A model generated the notes under the pieces. That model was not told the origin of the DNA, ran no database searches, and saw nothing but the letters and a program-made list of their open reading frames with translations. From contig CP058414.1 in NCBI GenBank assembly GCA_013391845.1, forward strand, positions 446,001 to 510,000: a stretch of 64,000 nucleotides of DNA, written 5' to 3'. Shown here piece by piece: positions 25,048-34,541 of the stretch (its first letter is position 1; each line of letters starts with the position of its first letter). The DNA comes from Pseudoalteromonas shioyasakiensis (GTDB lineage: Bacteria > Pseudomonadota > Gammaproteobacteria > Enterobacterales > Alteromonadaceae). The translations under genes were made by a program, and so were the position numbers.

Positions 25048-26439
25048 ATGACACACTTATTTAGATTAAAACTATTGGCACTGGCAATTAGTAGCACCCT
25101 GATCACCGCATGTGGTGACGCAGAAACAAATATTGTTGAGAAAGACCCTATCGAGGTTCCTGACGACAGTGGTGATGGCCATGATCACGATCATGATGAC
25201 GGTTATGCCATTGACTCAATGGGTCGTTTAGCGGTTTTAGCAGCAAATAGCAACGAAGCGAATATCTTTGATTTAGATGACGACTCATTACTAGAAACGT
25301 TTTCGCTTATCCATGATTCAAGCTCACTAAATGTTTCACCAAACTACCGTTATGCAGTTATTGCTAACCGCAGCCAAGATTACTTAGGCTTTATTGATAG
25401 CGGTTTATGGCGCGAAAATCATGGCGACCATTTACATGACTATAAACAAGGCCCAGCATTTAGTAACTATGAGCTAACAACCGGCAGCCGCCCTACTCAC
25501 ATCGTTAAACATGATGGCCAAATGGCCGTGTTTTACGATGGTAATGCCGATACAGGTACCGTTGCCTCAGTAGAAGTATTAACCGATAACGACATTGCAA
25601 ACGAAACAACAACACTTACGGGTATTCAGTACGAAATCAATATGCATGGTGTTGCAGAACCTCGAGGTGAGCACCTAATTGCAACCTTGCGACGCGCTGA
25701 TAGCGAAAGCACTTCTAATGCGAAAATCCTGCCGGATCAAATTGGTGTTTTCCATCTACATGATGGTGAATATGAGCTTGAACAAACAATTGAAGTTACC
25801 TGCCCTGATTTACACGGTGCAGCGCAAAACCATGATTATGTAGCATTTGGTTGTGGCGACGGTGTTCTGGTAACACACCAGCATGACGATGAATACCATG
25901 CAGAAAAAATCGCAAATATTGAAGCGGTTGGCGATTTAAGAATCGGTACTTTATATGGTCATGAATCAAGCAACAGCTTTATTGGTGTTGCATCTGGTCA
26001 TGGTGGCGGAGCCGCAGTTTTTGTGAGCATCAATCCGAGCGAAGCTGAAATGGAAGCCCTAGAGTGGCAACTTGATGAAGGCGCAAGCGCTGTTTCTTAC
26101 TCATTCTCAGGAAGCGGTGAGCACTTTTTGGTTCTTGATAGCTTAGGCTTTTTAAACGTGCTTGCAGCCCATGAGCACGACGGCCACATGCACTGGGAGC
26201 TTGCAGGTAAAGTAGATATTACTGAAGAAGACATAACAACGATGCCAGAAGGCATGAACTTTAGCATGACTGTATCACAAAATAGCGAGTTTGCTTACGT
26301 TGCTGACCCGATTGCTCAGCACGTACTAAAAGTACATATCGAAGACCTTGAAATTGAAGGTGATCTTGAATTGACCTTTGCACCAAGCGCCATCACTTGG
26401 TTAGGTATCGCAGAAGAAAGTGATGATCACGACCACTAA
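25048..26439 (+). CDS. His-rich beta-propeller lipoprotein, AztD-like zinc metallochaperone
   Basis: 463 residues. Signal peptide with lipobox ITAC (Cys22) and then DGHDHDHDDG (about 43-52). The rest is repeated beta-propeller strands of the type SPNYRYAVIANRSQDYLGFID and GRLAVLAANSNEANIFDL, with scattered His (THIVKHDGQ, DLHGAAQNHDYVAFGCGDG, HEHDGHMHWE) and a C-terminal DDHDH. It resembles AztD, the periplasmic seven-bladed zinc chaperone of the AztABCD system in Paracoccus. No AztABC transporter genes are nearby. AAGGAA precedes the ATG. The gene is 58 bases behind the ZnuD-like receptor and likely co-transcribed, receiving zinc after import. Confidence 0.8.
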   Translation: MTHLFRLKLLALAISSTLITACGDAETNIVEKDPIEVPDDSGDGHDHDHDDGYAIDSMGRLAVLAANSNEANIFDLDDDSLLETFSLIHDSSSLNVSPNYRYAVIANRSQDYLGFIDSGLWRENHGDHLHDYKQGPAFSNYELTTGSRPTHIVKHDGQMAVFYDGNADTGTVASVEVLTDNDIANETTTLTGIQYEINMHGVAEPRGEHLIATLRRADSESTSNAKILPDQIGVFHLHDGEYELEQTIEVTCPDLHGAAQNHDYVAFGCGDGVLVTHQHDDEYHAEKIANIEAVGDLRIGTLYGHESSNSFIGVASGHGGGAAVFVSINPSEAEMEALEWQLDEGASAVSYSFSGSGEHFLVLDSLGFLNVLAAHEHDGHMHWELAGKVDITEEDITTMPEGMNFSMTVSQNSEFAYVADPIAQHVLKVHIEDLEIEGDLELTFAPSAITWLGIAEESDDHDH

Positions 26440-26471
26440 GAAGTTATGTTTTATGGTATGACATAGCTCGC

Positions 26472-26501
26472 AAAGGTTGGCATTTACTGCCAACCTTTTT
26501 T
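26472..26501 (+). terminator. Terminator after the AztD-like gene
   Basis: 11-bp stem AAAGGTTGGCA (26472-26482) / TGCCAACCTTT (26488-26498), loop TTTAC, then a T-run. It ends the receptor-chaperone operon. Confidence 0.92.
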
Positions 26502-26596
26502 ATTCATATTTTGTAACAGACCTTTCATCGCAACTGCATCGCTATTTAAGCCTTAATGGTTATGATGTAACAGTTCCCAATATAGGATGTAATCCC

Positions 26597-29500
26597 ATGA
26601 AAAAACTAACAACGTTGGCACTGGCCATGGCTGCGACACTGGCACCTTGGGCATCAGCTTACGAAACTAAAGACACGCGCTTACTGCGTTTTCCAGATAT
26701 TCATAATCAAAATGTTACCTTTGTTTACGGTGGCGATATTTACATTGCTAATACGCAAACAGGCGAGAGCAAACGCTTAACTGACCATATTGGCTTTGAA
26801 ACCTTCCCTAAGTTTTCACCTGACGGTAAACGCATTGCCTTTGCGGCTGAGTACAATGGCAGCCGCCAAATTTATGTCATTAACAGCGATGGCTCAGGCT
26901 TAAAACAACTGACTTACTACAACGATGTTAGCCCAATGCCACCACGCGGCGGTTTTGATTATCGTGTTCTCGATTGGACACCAGATGGCAAAAATGTGGT
27001 ATTTCGTGCTAATCGCACACCGTGGGGTAAGCGTATGGGTCGTCCATACATGGTGCCTGCTGACGGTGGCCTTGAACAGCCTCTAGCTATTCCAGAAACG
27101 GGCGGCGGTATGCTTTCGCCAGATGGGAGTAAATATGTTTACACGCCAATTGACCGTGAATTTCGTACTTGGAAGCGCACCCGTGGCGGTCGTGCACAAG
27201 ATGTCTGGGTTTACGATTTAAAAAGCAATACCTCAGAGCAGCTAACCAGTAACCGCGCTACCGATCAGCAACCAACCTGGGTTGGCGATAACATTTACTT
27301 TGTATCTGATCGTGATTACACCCTTAACCTATATCAATACCAAAAAGGCGCTGAGCCGAAAAAACTAACCAACCATAAAGACTTTGACGTACTGTGGCCA
27401 TCAGCTGGCCCTAATGCTGTTGTTTATGAAAATGGTGGCTACCTTTATCGCTTTGACCCACAAACTCAAAAAAGCACTAAGCTGAGCATTAACATTGCTG
27501 GTGTGCGTCAATATGCCATGCCGTACACAAAAAATGTCAGCGACTTTATCGACTCAATGTCGATTTCTCATGACGGTAAACGTGCGCTCTTTACTGCCCG
27601 CGGTGAGCTATTTAGCGTACCAGTTAAACAGGGCCCAACGCGTAACTTATCTTACACAGCAAAAGGCCGCGAAATTGACGCAAGTTGGTCGCCAAATGGT
27701 CGTTATATTGCTTATATGAGCGATGAAAGTGGCGAATACGAAATTTACTTAAAAGATCGCAGTAAAAATAATGCCACCAAGCAGCTAACCAGCAATGGAA
27801 CTATTTGGCGCTTTACGCCAATTTGGTCACCAGATAGCTCAAAGCTGTTATTTGCAGATAAGAACCACACACTCTGGTGGATAGACGCAAAATCGGGTAA
27901 ACAACACAAAATTGATACCAGCATCTACGATGAAGAAGGCATTCGCCAATATACTTGGTCGCCAAATAGCGAAGACATTGTGTTTGTGAAAAACAATGAA
28001 AACCGCTATGCCTCACTGTGGCACTACAATATTGATAAAAAGAAAGTGACTCGCTTAACGGATGAAATGACCAATGAGCAAAACCCAACTTTCTCTCCTG
28101 ATGGCCAATACCTCTACTTTAGCTCAGAGCGCGACTTTAACTTAGCCTTCAGCAGCTATGAGTTTGACTACATGTTTAATCGTGCAACGCGTATTTATGC
28201 CGCTGCCGTAAATGACAGTATCAAACCGCTTATCGCGCTACAAAGTGACGAAACAGCGATCGTCAGCGATAAACAAAAAAATGAAGACAAGAAAGCGAAA
28301 AATACCCTGCAAAGCAGCGACTTTATGCAACGTGTAACCGCTTTAAATGCACCAGCAGGGGATTATCGCAGTTTAACGGCAGTCAAAGATGGCGTGCTAA
28401 CACTGGCTAATGGCGGCCTACAATTAATAGGCACAGCTCACGACAGCGAGCTTGAAACTGTGGCTAAAGGGGTAAGCAGCTACACTATTTCAAGCAACGG
28501 TGAACACCTGCTTGTGCATGCGGGTAACGATTACAGCTTAATTGAGCCAAAAGCAAAACAAGACCTAGCAGCGAATAAGCTAGATCTTAGTAAGATGACC
28601 TTAAAAATTGAGCCACAGATTGAATGGCAACAAATGTATGTTGAAGGCTGGCGTACATTGCGTGATTGGTTCTACGATGAAAACCATCACGGCCAAGATT
28701 GGGACGCAATTTTAGCTAAGTATCAACCTATGGCTGATGCTATCTCACATCGTAGTGACCTAGATTACATTCTCAGTGAAATCGCAGGTGAAATTAACTC
28801 AGGCCACATTTATGTGCAGTCGGGTGATATGCCAAAAGCAGAGCGTAAAAAGCACGGCTTATTGGGTGCAAAACTTGCCAGCGATCCATCTGGATACGTA
28901 AAAATTGAGCAAATTTTCCAAGGTGAAAACTGGCATGAAGACTTCCGCTCACCACTTGGTACAACAGGGGTAAAAGCACATAACGGCGACTACATCATTG
29001 CCGTAAATGGCCGCTCAGTAAAAGACGTAGCTAACTTCTACGAATTACTAGAGAACACGCAAGGTGAGCAAGTTGAGCTAGTCCTTAACAGTAAACCGCG
29101 CAGCAAAGGTGCATGGCAAGTTACCGTTAAGCCTGTAGCTAGCGAGCAAGGCTTGCGCTATTTAGACTGGGTTAACTCTCGTGCAGCCTACGTTGATAAG
29201 CTATCAAATGGTCGTATTGGATATGTTCACTTACCAAATACAGCCTACGAAGGTAACCGCGCCATGTTTAAAAACTACATGCCGCAAACCACCAAAGACG
29301 CCATGATTATTGATGACCGATACAATGGCGGCGGCTTTATTCCTGAACACATGATCACTTGGCTTGCCCGTAAACCGCTTAACTATTGGAAACGCCGCGG
29401 CGTTGAGCCAACTAAAACCCCACAATTTGCTCATGATGGTCCAAAAGCCATGCTGATCAATGGTTACTCAAGTTCTGGCGGTGATGCTATTCCTTACTAC

Positions 29501-29812
29501 TTCCGTCAAGCTGGGTTAGGTAAGCTCATTGGTACCCGTACTTGGGGTGGTTTAATTGGTATTTCGGGTAACCCAAGTCTTGTCGACGGCGGCCAAGTTA
29601 TCGCGGCAACATTCCGCATTTTAGATAACGATGGCAACTGGATCATCGAAAACGAAGGTGTCACCCCTGATATCAAGGTAGTTGACCGCCCAGAGCTAAT
29701 CTACCAAGGTAAAGATCCATCGATTGAACGTGCCGTAGAAGAGCTTTTAAAAGAGCTAAAAGACAATCCGAAAAAGCCTCTCACCGTGCCACCAGCACCG
29801 ACTGACTTTTAA
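26597..29812 (+). CDS. Tricorn-type S41 peptidase, exported
   Basis: 1071 residues from the ATG at 26597, which has AGGA upstream and begins a clear signal peptide (MKKLTTLALAMAATLAPWASA|YE); the upstream 40 codons overlap the previous terminator region and are not credible. About 25-330 and 350-570 are two WD40/TolB-like propellers (repeated SPDGK, SPNGRYIAY). Then comes a helical linker, a C1 domain with NSGHIYV (His), a PDZ domain (about 790-870) and the S41 core, where INGYSSSGGDAIPYYFR carries the nucleophile Ser and ENEGVTPDI the Glu. It probably degrades peptides in the periplasm. Confidence 0.9.
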   Translation: MKKLTTLALAMAATLAPWASAYETKDTRLLRFPDIHNQNVTFVYGGDIYIANTQTGESKRLTDHIGFETFPKFSPDGKRIAFAAEYNGSRQIYVINSDGSGLKQLTYYNDVSPMPPRGGFDYRVLDWTPDGKNVVFRANRTPWGKRMGRPYMVPADGGLEQPLAIPETGGGMLSPDGSKYVYTPIDREFRTWKRTRGGRAQDVWVYDLKSNTSEQLTSNRATDQQPTWVGDNIYFVSDRDYTLNLYQYQKGAEPKKLTNHKDFDVLWPSAGPNAVVYENGGYLYRFDPQTQKSTKLSINIAGVRQYAMPYTKNVSDFIDSMSISHDGKRALFTARGELFSVPVKQGPTRNLSYTAKGREIDASWSPNGRYIAYMSDESGEYEIYLKDRSKNNATKQLTSNGTIWRFTPIWSPDSSKLLFADKNHTLWWIDAKSGKQHKIDTSIYDEEGIRQYTWSPNSEDIVFVKNNENRYASLWHYNIDKKKVTRLTDEMTNEQNPTFSPDGQYLYFSSERDFNLAFSSYEFDYMFNRATRIYAAAVNDSIKPLIALQSDETAIVSDKQKNEDKKAKNTLQSSDFMQRVTALNAPAGDYRSLTAVKDGVLTLANGGLQLIGTAHDSELETVAKGVSSYTISSNGEHLLVHAGNDYSLIEPKAKQDLAANKLDLSKMTLKIEPQIEWQQMYVEGWRTLRDWFYDENHHGQDWDAILAKYQPMADAISHRSDLDYILSEIAGEINSGHIYVQSGDMPKAERKKHGLLGAKLASDPSGYVKIEQIFQGENWHEDFRSPLGTTGVKAHNGDYIIAVNGRSVKDVANFYELLENTQGEQVELVLNSKPRSKGAWQVTVKPVASEQGLRYLDWVNSRAAYVDKLSNGRIGYVHLPNTAYEGNRAMFKNYMPQTTKDAMIIDDRYNGGGFIPEHMITWLARKPLNYWKRRGVEPTKTPQFAHDGPKAMLINGYSSSGGDAIPYYFRQAGLGKLIGTRTWGGLIGISGNPSLVDGGQVIAATFRILDNDGNWIIENEGVTPDIKVVDRPELIYQGKDPSIERAVEELLKELKDNPKKPLTVPPAPTDF

Positions 29813-29840
29813 TTCTTAACTGGTTGTTAAAAAGTAAAAA

Positions 29841-29864
29841 CCCCGCAAAGATGCGGGGTTTTTT
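29841..29864. terminator. Bidirectional terminator between tricorn and helicase genes
   Basis: Stem CCCCGCA (29841-29847) / TGCGGGG (29852-29858), loop AAGA, T-run to 29864. An A-run on the other side makes it work for the convergent helicase gene as well. Confidence 0.92.
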
Positions 29865-29871
29865 AGGGTTT

Positions 29872-31167
29872 TTAATGTTTCTTCCAGCCACTCCAAACAT
29901 CGTCTTCTTGGTTGGCTTTGTTTTTTTTCTTACCTGTTCCCGCAGGTTTCGCTACGGGCTTGTCGTTTTTAAGTGCTTGTGCGGCATCGAGGTTTGCTTG
30001 ATTTACGGTAAAACCAGGGACTTCTTCGCGCTCTAAACGAAATTTATTTTTCTTTTCGATAATTTTAAAATGATGAAAGTCTTCGTAATCAATCAGTGAT
30101 AACGCTAACCCAATTTCACCGGCGCGACCACTTCGGCCAATACGGTGCATGTAATCGGCAGGGCTACGGGGTAAATTGAAATTAATCACTACAGGCAATT
30201 TAGCAATATCTAAACCACGAGCAGCAATATCAGTGGCAATTAGCACCTCAATTTCGCCATTTTTAAACTTTTCGATTACGCGAGTACGTTCACTTTGGCC
30301 CTTATCACCATGAAATACCTGCGCATTAATACCACGCTTTTCAAGCTTACTCGCCAAGTGCCCACAATCTTTCTTTGCATTCACAAAAATCAACACTTGG
30401 CGCCATTTATGGTTTTTTATTAAGTGCGCTAAAACAGTGGTCTTCTCACCTTTATTTACGGTAAATACACGCTGTACTAGAGTGCTCTCCTGTTTGCTTT
30501 GAACTTGTATTTCTACAGGGTCATTTAACAGCTTTTGGGTTAATAGCTTAACTTGATCTGGGAACGTCGCTGAAAACAGCATTGTTTGTTTTTTAGCGGG
30601 CATAAGTGCTAATAGCTCAGCAAGTTCTTCGGTAAAACCAAGACTCAACATGCGATCTGCTTCATCAAGCACTAAGGTGTTTACGTTATCAAGCTTAATA
30701 GCATTGCTTGAAATCAAATCAAGTAAACGCCCTGGGGTTGCCACAATAATATCGGCACCGCCTCGCAATGCTTGCATTTGCGCATTCACCGACACACCAC
30801 CGAATACCGCGACAGTTTTAATCGCACCATTAAAATTTGCAGAGTACGATTTAACGCTATCGGCCACTTGCACCGCGAGTTCTCGGGTTGGCACTAAAAT
30901 AAGCCCTGATACAAAGTTACCTTTGCCTTGTGCTTTTTTAAGTCCCTTATCTAAAAAGCACTTTTGCAACATAGGCAGAGCAAATGTCGCTGTTTTACCT
31001 GAACCTGTATTTGCTCCTGCAATTAAGTCACTACCCGCTAAAATGCTTGGAATTGCTTTTGCCTGAATAGGTGTAGGCTGGGTATATTCAAGATCAGCCA
31101 ATCGAGCAAGTAGCTCTGGAATAAGGCCAAGTTCGTTGAAATTGCTAGAGTTTGCGGTTGAGGTCAT
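29872..31167 (-). CDS. DEAD-box ATP-dependent RNA helicase (RhlE/SrmB-like)
   Basis: 431 residues. Q motif YTQPTPIQ, motif I ANTGSGKTA (about 55-63), Ia PTRELA, Ib TPGRLLD, motif II VLDEADRML, motif III SATFP, and helicase C motifs ATDIAARGLDI and HRIGRSGRAG. The C-terminus is a short basic, low-complexity tail (GTGKKKNKANQEDD, ending WKKH), typical of RNA-binding extensions. It unwinds structured RNA during ribosome assembly or decay. The closest subfamily is RhlE-like by general look; a family tree would be needed to name it. Confidence 0.92.
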   Translation of the reverse strand: MTSTANSSNFNELGLIPELLARLADLEYTQPTPIQAKAIPSILAGSDLIAGANTGSGKTATFALPMLQKCFLDKGLKKAQGKGNFVSGLILVPTRELAVQVADSVKSYSANFNGAIKTVAVFGGVSVNAQMQALRGGADIIVATPGRLLDLISSNAIKLDNVNTLVLDEADRMLSLGFTEELAELLALMPAKKQTMLFSATFPDQVKLLTQKLLNDPVEIQVQSKQESTLVQRVFTVNKGEKTTVLAHLIKNHKWRQVLIFVNAKKDCGHLASKLEKRGINAQVFHGDKGQSERTRVIEKFKNGEIEVLIATDIAARGLDIAKLPVVINFNLPRSPADYMHRIGRSGRAGEIGLALSLIDYEDFHHFKIIEKKNKFRLEREEVPGFTVNQANLDAAQALKNDKPVAKPAGTGKKKNKANQEDDVWSGWKKH

Positions 31168-31336
31168 AAAAGGTGTAGGCTCATTACTAAAATAGCCTGC
31201 GATTTTAGCGTATTTATTGGCCGTTAAGTAGGGATTAGTGATTTTAAATACCTTTTAAATAACAGAAACTGGTTTATGGTAATTGCTCAATATTAAAATA
31301 AGTGCTTTAAAGCCAACATTTAAGTTGGCCATATTT

Positions 31337-32522
31337 TTAACTCTTGCTCAACTGTGCTTGCAACCTCGTTTTTGTCTCTTTTAAGTAATCAGGGTAAGGA
31401 TAAGAGTCATCTGCAACGGCTATTGCAGCCTCGATTTGAACTAATGCTTGGCGAATATTACCTTGCATTTCATAGCCATATGACAAAGCTGACAGTGCAT
31501 ACGCTGATTTAGGGTAGTTTTTTATATTGTACTTAAACACCTCAATAGCCCGCTCAAATTGCTGGTTATCCGTTAAGCTGTAACCCAGTAGCCTAACAGC
31601 GCGGTCTGGTGGCGCTATTTGTTCACCCCATTGCTGAGATAAACGTTGATAATAAGCATCAATTGATGAAACATCATCGCCCAATGCACTCAGAGGCATA
31701 TGTTTAGATAAAAATAAGCCATGGTACGCATTAAATGCCCCAGCAGCTGAGGTTAGGTTATGCGAAACGCCTGCAAAGGCATCGCTCTTAAAGCGCAGAT
31801 TTTGCACCTTACTATTTTGCATTGTTTGCTGCATATCATCGTATCTTTCGCGCATAATGCCAGCTTCTTCGCCGATATTCATATATACATAGCTGTTAAT
31901 AGTTTTGGCTTTAGTAACAAAGGTTTTTAGGCTCTTAGCCGGGGCGCCATAGTTCCACCATACCGCAGGGCTATAAGCAATATGCGCTTGAAATAGCTCA
32001 GGGTCAGCCTGCATTGCGTAAAGAGCAAATACACCCGCAGCTGAGGCGCCTGCGATAACTCTATAATCATGAGTACGATACTGTTTATTAACCAAAGGCA
32101 TCAGTTTCTTGCTCTACGAAAGCTAAAAACTTTGCTGCACCACCGCCTTCACCAACAGGCCCTTGTGGTTCTTTGTTCACTGTGGGATAAAAATCTCTAA
32201 GTCGATTAGTGCTTTCAATCGCAACTACAATCACCTCTGGCGCTTGATCATTTTGTTGTAAGCGTTCAAGCACAGCATTAATCAATGGTAAATTACCGGC
32301 CCCATCTAAACGGTAAATAACGGGATATCTTTTGTTTGGATCTGTTTGGTAGCTTTTTGGTAATTGCACAACGACTGTGCGCTGCTCACTAAGATTACTT
32401 GATTCGATAGTATGCGTATGTTGGCTGTAATTTGTAACCGCCTCATCAGCGGCTGGTTGAGCCATGACATGGCTAGTACAGAATAAAAAACCACTAATAT
32501 AGAGTAACTTAAATAGTCGCAC
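31337..32522 (-). pseudogene. Alpha/beta-hydrolase esterase (Fes/IroE-like) with a frameshift
   Basis: Two overlapping frames together make one protein. The first (32522 to 32088) has a signal peptide (HVMA|QPA) and the esterase N-half (RTVVVQLPKSYQTDPNKRYPVIYRLDG, FVEQETDA). The second (from about 32100 to 31337) has the C-half: YRTHDYRVIAGASAAGVFALYAM with the expected nucleophile Ser, AHIAYSPAVWW, and a C-terminal TPR-like part. The span is 1186 bases, one more than a multiple of three. Removing one T in the CCTTTGG stretch near 32097 restores a 394-residue frame reading ETDALVNKQYRT. The elbow is GASAAG rather than GHSLGG. A sequencing error would give the same picture. Confidence 0.8.
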
Positions 32523-32634
32523 GACTTATCCTTAAGAAATATTGGTAATTTTTTAAGCTAACAGAATTGCAGGTACAAACAAAGATAACTTATGAACTTT
32601 TTCGTAAAAAAGTATATGTAAGTCATTATTTTAA

Positions 32635-34221
32635 CTAAAGCGTATGACGCAATATTTGCCCAGCACTTTTACCTGTCATGCCATCTGGTGATTTAATGAC
32701 TTGGCCATTAATAATGACGTATTCAATTCCTTCTGCGTACTGATGAGGTGCGCTAAACGTTGATTTATCAGCAACCGTCGCAGGGTCGAGTATGACAATG
32801 TCAGCAGCATAGCCTTGTGCTATCACTCCTCGGTCAGTTAGGCCCATTCTTGCTGCGGGTAAACTGGTCATTTTACGTATTGCATCAGGTAATGAAATCA
32901 CCCCTTGTTCACGCACATAATGACCTAGTACTCTAGGAAAGGTGCCGTATCCTCTTGGATGCGGGTTGCCTTTACCAAGTTCTGAACCACCCGCATCGGT
33001 GGCGATTGCGGTAATTGGGTAAGCCATAATGTACTTAACATCATCTTCATTAATAGCGTGGAAGATCCCCTGAGCACCGCCATTTGCTTGAATTTCAATG
33101 GCAAGTTCAGCGGCTTCATCAATACTTTGCGCTCGCCCTTCACGCTTTAATACTTCAGCAAAGGTTAGCCCATCCCATGTAGGGTTTGCCGCATAATGCG
33201 CTATTTGCAGCCTTGCGGGGTCACCACCGCCTCTATCTTCACGGATATTTTTGATCAAACCTTGTTTTATTTTTTGCCTTAGTTCTGGATCTTGTAGACG
33301 CTTTTCAACTTCAGCTTGGCCACCAGCCAATGACCATGCCGGAAATAAAATAGCAAACCGCGTAGAAGAAGCCGTGTAAGGATACTGATCGAGAGTGACA
33401 TCTAAACCCGCTTTGCGAGCATCACGGATCATTTGAATAGTTTGCTTACTCTCACCCCAATTTGGATGACCAATCAGCTTATGGTGAGAGATATGCACAG
33501 GAATCCCCGTGTCTTTTGCAATATCGAGCACTTCATTTATCGCCGTGACAATCTCTGCGCCTTCATCGCGCATATGAGATGCAAAAAATCCATGCTGAGC
33601 ATGAGCGGTTTCGGCAAGCACCTTTACTTCAGCAAAGTTTGAGTACACACCAGGAACATATTTAAGCCCAGTCGATAAACCAAACGCCCCCTGCTGCATC
33701 GCTTTATCTACCAGCACTTGCATTGCTTTTAGCTCATCAGCGCTGGCAAGCCGCTGCTCTTCACCCATTACAGCTTTACGAACATCATTATGGCCAATTA
33801 ATAAGGCTAAGTTAGGCCCTAGAGGTGAACGCTCGGTTTGCGCAAAAAATTGCTTAAAGTCGACAGGAGAAAAACCACAGTTACCGCCCAAAATAGTGGT
33901 AATACCCTGCTGTACTAAGTTATCGAGCCGAGGCAGCTCTGCAATTGAGCGCTCAGCATGGGAATGTAAATCAATAAAGCCAGGGGCAACAATCTTGCCT
34001 TTGGCATCTATAACTTGTTGAGCTTTGTCAGCCGTCATGTCACCAATTTTAGTGATCTTGCCGCTTTCAATGCCAACATCTGCGTGAACCGCTTTGCCAC
34101 CAAGACCATCGAGCAACATAGCGTTTTTGATGATGAGATCAAAAGATTGCCCATAAGCAATGCCGGAGCTGAGCACTAATACGAACAATCCTATTGAGGT
34201 TAAAACACTGCGCTTTTTCAT
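32635..34221 (-). CDS. Exported D-aminoacylase / N-acyl-D-amino-acid deacylase-like amidohydrolase
   Basis: 528 residues with signal peptide (GIAYG|QS). Amidohydrolase fold with APGFIDLHSHAE (metal His pair), GGNCGFSP, SHMRDEG, VHISHHKLIG (metal His), DQYPYTASSTRF and IATDAGG with the catalytic Asp. These are signatures of the D-aminoacylase group, which removes acyl groups from N-acyl-D-amino acids using zinc. The signal peptide points to the periplasm, where it could process D-amino-acid-containing peptides or acylated metabolites. It is a single-gene unit with a short gap to the esterase. Confidence 0.88.
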   Translation of the reverse strand: MKKRSVLTSIGLFVLVLSSGIAYGQSFDLIIKNAMLLDGLGGKAVHADVGIESGKITKIGDMTADKAQQVIDAKGKIVAPGFIDLHSHAERSIAELPRLDNLVQQGITTILGGNCGFSPVDFKQFFAQTERSPLGPNLALLIGHNDVRKAVMGEEQRLASADELKAMQVLVDKAMQQGAFGLSTGLKYVPGVYSNFAEVKVLAETAHAQHGFFASHMRDEGAEIVTAINEVLDIAKDTGIPVHISHHKLIGHPNWGESKQTIQMIRDARKAGLDVTLDQYPYTASSTRFAILFPAWSLAGGQAEVEKRLQDPELRQKIKQGLIKNIREDRGGGDPARLQIAHYAANPTWDGLTFAEVLKREGRAQSIDEAAELAIEIQANGGAQGIFHAINEDDVKYIMAYPITAIATDAGGSELGKGNPHPRGYGTFPRVLGHYVREQGVISLPDAIRKMTSLPAARMGLTDRGVIAQGYAADIVILDPATVADKSTFSAPHQYAEGIEYVIINGQVIKSPDGMTGKSAGQILRHTL

Positions 34222-34541
34222 TGTTATTATCCTTAGCCTGAGTGTTTAACCATCCTAATCAATTGCAATACAAATTGCATCAGTGAACAGTAATCAAACA
34301 AGTTACAGTCACAAAAAAGCCGGCTAATTAGCCGATGTAGATGCTTAACAAAGTCAGAAACAAAAATAACGCGAGCATTTGAGTGAGCAAAAATCGCTCT
34401 AATTTTATATATCAAAGTTGGAAACAAAAACTCTGTTGATATATCTTACGTCAGATGATTTCAACTGAAAAAGTTAAACGTATTCTATTTTGCATTGCTA
34501 ATTACGATCGATTTAAACGCCATTAACAATACAATCTAATT
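34222..34541. other. Gene-free stretch with the diguanylate cyclase terminator
   Basis: No credible ORF. It contains the terminator at 34312-34337 and AT-rich sequence that probably includes the promoter of the amidohydrolase gene. Nothing else recognised. Confidence 0.6.
34312..34337 (-). terminator. Terminator after the GGDEF gene
   Basis: Palindrome CGGCTAATTAGCCG (34321-34334) followed on the minus strand by GC and a run of six T. About 200 bases past the stop of the cyclase gene. Confidence 0.75.
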
